This document shows, one piece after another, positions 59,546 through 64,000 of a stretch of DNA of 64,000 nt (positions are counted from its first letter, which is position 1; every line of letters begins with the position of its first letter). This DNA comes from Acinetobacter bouvetii (GTDB lineage: Bacteria; Pseudomonadota; Gammaproteobacteria; Pseudomonadales; Moraxellaceae), in the NCBI RefSeq assembly GCF_902753875.1, contig NZ_CADDTS010000033.1:1-64000 (forward strand), given 5' to 3'. The notes beneath the pieces were generated by a model. That model made no database searches. It saw nothing but the letters and a program-made list of their open reading frames with translations, and had not been told where the DNA came from. Both the position numbers and the translations under genes were made by a program.

Positions 59546-60703
59546 TCACAGCAAAGCCACAAGCTGATCGATATCAGTTGCGTTAACTTGAGAGGTGAGC
59601 GAAATCCGTAATCTTGAACTGTGTTTTGGCACGGTCGGCGGACGCACCGGCATGATATAAAAGCCAGCATGTTGCAGCTGCTTAGCTTTTTCCACAGTTT
59701 TTTGCGATTCGCCAATAATCACCGGGACAATATGCGAGGTCGAAGGACAATCAAAACCTTGATTTTTGACGGCTTTCTGCAATTGCTGACTGACTCGATT
59801 TAAATGTTGCCGCTGGCTATTTAAACTTAAAACTTTCTGGAAAATAAAATCAGTCCACGCCATACAGATCGGCGGCTGCGCAGTACTAAAAATCAGTGGA
59901 CGCATTGAATTGATCAGATATTCACGGATGATAGGATGACAAATCAGATAGCCCCCGACCGATGCCAAAGCCTTGCCAAAAGTCCCGACCAGCAGATCAA
60001 TATCATCAATGACATCATACTGTTCTGCGCAGCCTAGACCCTGCTCGCCACGCACACCAATCGCATGCGCTTCATCAACATAGAGCATGACTTTAGCAAA
60101 CTGCTGTTTAATTCGAACCAGTTCAGCCAGATCAGTTTCATCACCATCCATACTGAAAATCGATTCCGTCACCACAATAATGCGATCAAAGGCTTCATCA
60201 GTATGATATTTATGTAAAAGTTGCGACAGATGATTCAGATCATTGTGGCGATAACGCACATATTTCGCTGTTGATAAACGGATACCATCAATCATGCTGG
60301 CATGAACCAATTTATCCGCCAAAATTAAAGTTTTACTGTCACTTAAGGCCGGCAGAATCCCGATATTCATGTGATAGCCACTATTAAACAGCAGCGCTGC
60401 ACGGCCATGAAAAGCCTGACTTAAATGGGCTTCCAGCTGCTCATATTCTGGAAAATTTCCGGTCAATAAGCGTGAAGAAGATGAACTCATTCTACGTAGC
60501 GCATTTGGCCTTTCATCAAAAAACTGTTCACGCAAAGTTAAGTCTGCAGCCAGCCCCAAATAGTCATTGGATGATAAATTCAACATCTGCTGACCGTGAA
60601 TGTCGATCATCCTACCTTGCTGAATATTGGTACTAAACTGACGTAAATTGCCTTGCTGTTTTAAAGCATCCAGTTTCATTGCGTAATCATTTAACAGGTT
60701 CAT
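59546..60703 (-). CDS. bioF: 8-amino-7-oxononanoate synthase
   Basis: PLP enzyme condensing pimeloyl-ACP with alanine. The PLP Lys is in [13 protein letters not shown], and [17 protein letters not shown] is the cofactor-binding region. It has 385 residues and overlaps bioA by 4 bp. Confidence 0.95.
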   Translation of the reverse strand: MNLLNDYAMKLDALKQQGNLRQFSTNIQQGRMIDIHGQQMLNLSSNDYLGLAADLTLREQFFDERPNALRRMSSSSSRLLTGNFPEYEQLEAHLSQAFHGRAALLFNSGYHMNIGILPALSDSKTLILADKLVHASMIDGIRLSTAKYVRYRHNDLNHLSQLLHKYHTDEAFDRIIVVTESIFSMDGDETDLAELVRIKQQFAKVMLYVDEAHAIGVRGEQGLGCAEQYDVIDDIDLLVGTFGKALASVGGYLICHPIIREYLINSMRPLIFSTAQPPICMAWTDFIFQKVLSLNSQRQHLNRVSQQLQKAVKNQGFDCPSTSHIVPVIIGESQKTVEKAKQLQHAGFYIMPVRPPTVPKHSSRLRISLTSQVNATDIDQLVALL

Positions 60704-61995
60704 GCAGACACCTCTTGCATCTGCTCAACGACACTGACCAATTGCTCCAGCAAGGTATTTAGTTGTTGTTCGCTAATCACATAAGGTGGCATCACATACA
60801 CCAATTTCCCAAAAGGACGAATCCAGATGCCGCGTTGTACAAACTGTTGTTGCAGGGTTTTCATATCCACATTGAAGTTCAATTCAACCACCCCAATCGC
60901 ACCCAATACCCGCACATCCTTGACATAATCCAACGCTGACAAAGCTTGTAAATGATGCTGTAACTGTTTTTCGATGCGCTGAATATTGGCTTGCCAATCC
61001 TGTGCCAATAACACTTCGGTGCTTTTTAAGGCCACAGCACAGGCCAGTGGATTGGCCATAAAGGTTGGGCCATGCATGAATACCCCTGCCTCGCCGCGGC
61101 TAATGGTTTCAGCCACGTGCTTGCTGGTGAGGGTCGCCGAAAGCGTCATATAGCCACCGGTCAAACCCTTACCTATGCACATAATATCTGGCTCAACGCC
61201 TGCCCATTCCCAGGCAAACAGCTTGCCGGTGCGTCCAAACCCGGTAGCAATTTCATCAAAAATTAGCAGCACATCATATTGTTCACACAGCAATTTGGCC
61301 TGACGTAAATATTCAGGATGATAAAAACGCATCCCACCCGCACCTTGCACAATCGGTTCCAGAATTAAAGCGGCAATAGTGGAATGATGCAGCTTTAATA
61401 CTTGTTCCAGTTCTGCAATATCGGCTTGATTCCATTCATCATCAAAGCCAATTTGTGGGGCTGCGACAAAGAAACGATTCGGCAGACTGGAACCAAAAAT
61501 CTGATGCATCCCGGTCACCGGATCGCAAACCGACATGGCATTCCAGGTATCTCCATGGTAGCCGGATCGTGGCGTGACAAAATTGGTTTTCTGACTCTGA
61601 CCCTGTGCAGTCCAAAATTGTACAGCCATCTTCAAGGCCACTTCTACCGCGACGGAGCCGGAGTCCGCATAGAAAATTTTATCCAGACTAGGCGGGGTAA
61701 TTTTTAATAATAATTTTCCCAGTTCTATTGCAGGATCATGGGTCAGACCACCAAACATGATGTGCGACATTTTTTGTAATTGATCTTGAACAGCCTGGTT
61801 CAGTTCAGGATGGTTATAGCCATGAATGGCGCACCACCAGGACGACATGCCATCAATCAGTTGCCGGCCATCTTCCAGTTCGATCATGGCACCAGAAGCC
61901 TGTTTCACCTTAAAGGTCGGCAATGGTTGGGTCATAGAGGTATAGGGATGCCAGATATGCGCCAGATCAAATTCCAGATCAGTTAATTCGGTCAT
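60700..61995 (-). CDS. bioA: Adenosylmethionine-8-amino-7-oxononanoate transaminase
   Basis: PLP aminotransferase that makes DAPA using SAM as amino donor. The PLP Lys is in [11 protein letters not shown], and the [13 protein letters not shown] motif is typical of BioA. It has 431 residues and heads bioA-F-C-D. I saw no BirA-type operator upstream by eye. Confidence 0.96.
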   Translation of the reverse strand: MTELTDLEFDLAHIWHPYTSMTQPLPTFKVKQASGAMIELEDGRQLIDGMSSWWCAIHGYNHPELNQAVQDQLQKMSHIMFGGLTHDPAIELGKLLLKITPPSLDKIFYADSGSVAVEVALKMAVQFWTAQGQSQKTNFVTPRSGYHGDTWNAMSVCDPVTGMHQIFGSSLPNRFFVAAPQIGFDDEWNQADIAELEQVLKLHHSTIAALILEPIVQGAGGMRFYHPEYLRQAKLLCEQYDVLLIFDEIATGFGRTGKLFAWEWAGVEPDIMCIGKGLTGGYMTLSATLTSKHVAETISRGEAGVFMHGPTFMANPLACAVALKSTEVLLAQDWQANIQRIEKQLQHHLQALSALDYVKDVRVLGAIGVVELNFNVDMKTLQQQFVQRGIWIRPFGKLVYVMPPYVISEQQLNTLLEQLVSVVEQMQEVSA

Positions 61996-62079
61996 CCCTT
62001 ACTCCATGCAGATGCTTGAAAATCAATTTTCATGATCTTAAACCTGCTTGAAGCAAAAATAAATTGCGAGATAAACCAG

Positions 62080-62811
62080 TTATCCGGTTGTTTGTTCTAT
62101 TTTCTGTAAAAAATGGCAGATTTTGCCAGTTATCAGTTCAGCCTCAAATAAAGGGAAGCCGTGTGACCCGCTGACCAGCTCTGTTTCTAAAAACTTTGCA
62201 TTGAATTTTTGAAAATTTCTTTGAACTTTGTAACTAACTAAAAAATCCTGTTTTGCAAAGACATGATATTGATGACCCGAATAGTTTTTCAAGATATCAA
62301 CATTATTTAACTGTTCCAGACAATTTAATCCTTCACGAAGGGTCTCTAAATTCTGTGCCTGAATTAAACTTTGCAAAGTAATAAAGTCGGCTTTGGTGGT
62401 TTCAGTGCCCTGACACACCATATAGCCAAACTTTTTCAGCGTGGCAACCGCATCCTGTTCAAAGGATTGTTTAAACTGCTGAAAGGTCTGCTGATCCATT
62501 GCAGTAGGCCATGTTTCATTGGCCACAAAACAGGGATTGGAACCCAAAGTGATTAATACTTTTTCCAGTCCATGCTGTTTTTGAATTTGATCAACCAATA
62601 GTGTGGCCAACTGTCCACCCAAAGACCAACCGACAATCACATCGAACTGCCGAGCCAGTTCCACCTTCTGTTGTAAAGCCTGTTCATCCAAAGCATTAAA
62701 GATGTTGCAAAGTTCAACATCATGTCCTTGCGCTACTAAAGCCTGTTTTAATGGGTGCAGCAGTTTGGTTCCGCCGCCCCATCCTGTGATAAGTAAAATA
62801 CGTTGGTTCAA
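62080..62811 (-). CDS. Alpha/beta hydrolase, possible BioH-type pimeloyl-ACP esterase
   Basis: A 243-residue hydrolase with a nucleophile elbow GWSLGG (residues about 61-66), an ITLGSNPCFV segment and a C-terminal His in SGSHGFPLF. Such features and the place 84 bp before bioA suggest the esterase that frees pimeloyl-ACP methyl ester after BioC action. The start is TTG. Sequence is divergent from E. coli BioH, so other names in this functional group are possible. Confidence 0.72.
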   Translation of the reverse strand: MNQRILLITGWGGGTKLLHPLKQALVAQGHDVELCNIFNALDEQALQQKVELARQFDVIVGWSLGGQLATLLVDQIQKQHGLEKVLITLGSNPCFVANETWPTAMDQQTFQQFKQSFEQDAVATLKKFGYMVCQGTETTKADFITLQSLIQAQNLETLREGLNCLEQLNNVDILKNYSGHQYHVFAKQDFLVSYKVQRNFQKFNAKFLETELVSGSHGFPLFEAELITGKICHFLQKIEQTTG

Positions 62812-62935
62812 TGTAAACTCTAAGAAAACTAAATCATTGAGACAGTATAAAACGTCTCTTTCAATTCAAGCAGTGGCATTTCAACATTCACACACAATCT
62901 GCCATCGAGGTGGGCGACCTGCATGTCGCCGCTGG

Positions 62936-63265
62936 TCAAGGGTGATCAAGATTTTCCAAATCCACCAATAACTGCGCAGGAATTACTTTTGCCCAATTGC
63001 CTTTAAACTGCTTATGCATTTGATCAATTGGAAACTGGCTCTGTCTGCCAATTTCCTGTGCTCTGGCAATATCTTGCGCACGCATATACGCGATTAAATA
63101 ATCTACACCTGCCAATTCCACATGAAACCACGATTCCACAAAAACACCTTCAGCCTTTAAAGTCTCAAGTGCTTCAGCTTGACGCATGTTTAATTCTTTT
63201 TGCCAGGATTCTACATTGTCTTTAGTCTCGGGTTTCAGCTGAATTAATACTGCTCCAACGTCCAT
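62936..63265 (-). CDS. Small uncharacterised protein (DUF6176-like)
   Basis: About 109 residues from MDVGAVLIQ; a GTG two codons earlier is also possible. The pattern, with an early QLKPETKDNVESW and the central VESWFHVELAGVDYLIAYMRAQD, resembles small ferredoxin-fold proteins of the DUF6176 type as I remember them. No function is known. It lies upstream of the biotin genes. Confidence 0.65.
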   Translation of the reverse strand: MDVGAVLIQLKPETKDNVESWQKELNMRQAEALETLKAEGVFVESWFHVELAGVDYLIAYMRAQDIARAQEIGRQSQFPIDQMHKQFKGNWAKVIPAQLLVDLENLDHP

Positions 63266-63397
63266 AGTCACTCATATTATTTATTTTTAAAGATTTTTAA
63301 TCTTAAGAAGATTTGAAATAATTGCAAACATCCACGACACTATCCCAGCAATAAATTTGCTAAGATCAATACAGATTCTAATTATAAAAGTCGCGCC

Positions 63398-63970
63398 ATG
63401 AAAATTTTAAAATCGCTACAGATCAGCTTAATAGCCATTTCATTACTCAGCTCTTTTACTGTTACCACGCATGCCGAAAGTGCCATCCTCAGCTCTCAAA
63501 ACCATGATCAAAAGCAATGGGTAGGCAAGCCCGCACCTGTATTTAAATTGCAGGATCAAAATGCAAAATGGCATGAGTTGAAACAGTATCAAGGCAAATG
63601 GGTGGTACTCTATTTTTACCCCAAAGATAATTCACCCGGCTGCACCCAGGAAGCCAATCAGTTCAAAAGCCTGTATCCTCAATTTATTAAAAATAATGCT
63701 GTAGTGCTGGGTGTGAGTCTGGATGATGTCAAATCTCACCAAAAGTTTTCAGCAAAATTAGGCTTACCTTTTCCCATCCTCGCCGACAGCAATCATCAGC
63801 TGGCGAATCAATTCGGCATTGTGCGTAACTTAGGCATTACTAAAATCGCCAAACGGGAAAGTTTTTTGATAGATCCACAAGGCACGATTGTTTACCATTA
63901 CAGCAGTGTCAATACGCAAACCCATGCAGCTCAAGTGTTAGCAGATATTCAAAAGCTGAACAGAAAATAA
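63398..63970 (+). CDS. Exported BCP/PrxQ-type peroxiredoxin
   Basis: A 190-residue thiol peroxidase that reduces peroxides. Residues 1-26 form a signal peptide ending Thr-His-Ala. The AhpC/TSA fold has the peroxidatic C82 in NSPGCTQEANQF. The usual second Cys five residues on is absent, and there is no other Cys, so it is a 1-Cys form needing an external reductant. Periplasmic location is inferred. Confidence 0.87.
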   Translation: MKILKSLQISLIAISLLSSFTVTTHAESAILSSQNHDQKQWVGKPAPVFKLQDQNAKWHELKQYQGKWVVLYFYPKDNSPGCTQEANQFKSLYPQFIKNNAVVLGVSLDDVKSHQKFSAKLGLPFPILADSNHQLANQFGIVRNLGITKIAKRESFLIDPQGTIVYHYSSVNTQTHAAQVLADIQKLNRK

Positions 63971-64000
63971 CGGCGGGATTAAAAAAGCCTCCAGACATTT

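Noticed and set aside
62080-62811. Naming the hydrolase bioH outright
   Set aside because: The fold and position fit, but similarity to known BioH is limited by eye and several non-homologous esterases fill this step.

Overview
The window looks like an Acinetobacter (Moraxellaceae, Gammaproteobacteria) chromosome. The clues are a complete nuo operon with fused nuoCD, a BfmR/BfmS-type two-component pair, a class Ia nrdA-nrdB pair, a rut pyrimidine-degradation cluster, rpmF-fabD-fabG-acpP, scpA-scpB-rluB and a bioA-F-C-D cluster, all in moderately AT-rich DNA. No rRNA or tRNA gene and no CRISPR array was seen.

Layout: 1-1250 cold-shock protein and upp; 1372-16428 thirteen-gene NADH dehydrogenase I operon (minus strand); 16957-19770 a small unknown gene and bfmS/bfmR; 20369-24915 nrdA, a previously untracked 42-residue membrane ORF whose ribosome site is buried in a 15-bp perfect inverted repeat, and nrdB; 24927-38857 a 13.9-kb Tn7-like transposon; 38959-40940 a DUF3800 gene and two convergent genes sharing one N-terminal domain; 41169-47565 the rut pathway; 47944-58030 a membrane protein, a LysM/BON protein, fatty-acid synthesis, EF-P hydroxylase, chromosome segregation and ribosome maturation genes; 58125-62811 biotin synthesis; 62936-63970 a small unknown gene and an exported peroxiredoxin.

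The accessory core is the transposon. It carries tnsA, tnsB, tnsC, tniQ and a fifth DNA-binding gene, has 25-bp terminal inverted repeats (two mismatches) that are the outermost of several TnsB-type sites, and is flanked by a 5-bp duplication, TTTAG. It sits 11 bp after the nrdB stop codon, between the gene and what was evidently its terminator, a placement like that of Tn7 after glmS. Its cargo is a tight three-gene minus-strand operon: a radical SAM enzyme, a small protein ending in fourteen perfect Glu-Asn-Pro repeats, and a 1332-residue protein with an N-terminal PD-(D/E)XK-like nuclease region and a NACHT/STAND-type NTPase. Upstream lies a small XRE regulator with a tandem operator resembling the C-boxes of restriction-modification controller proteins. 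I read this as a candidate anti-phage system that has not, to my knowledge, been described in this form; the function is inferred.

The rest is housekeeping with a few points of interest: a 3-hydroxyisobutyrate-dehydrogenase-type gene closing the rut operon where RutE would be expected, a sigma-54-like promoter before rutA, a perfect DnaA box before nrdA, and direct repeats before bfmR.
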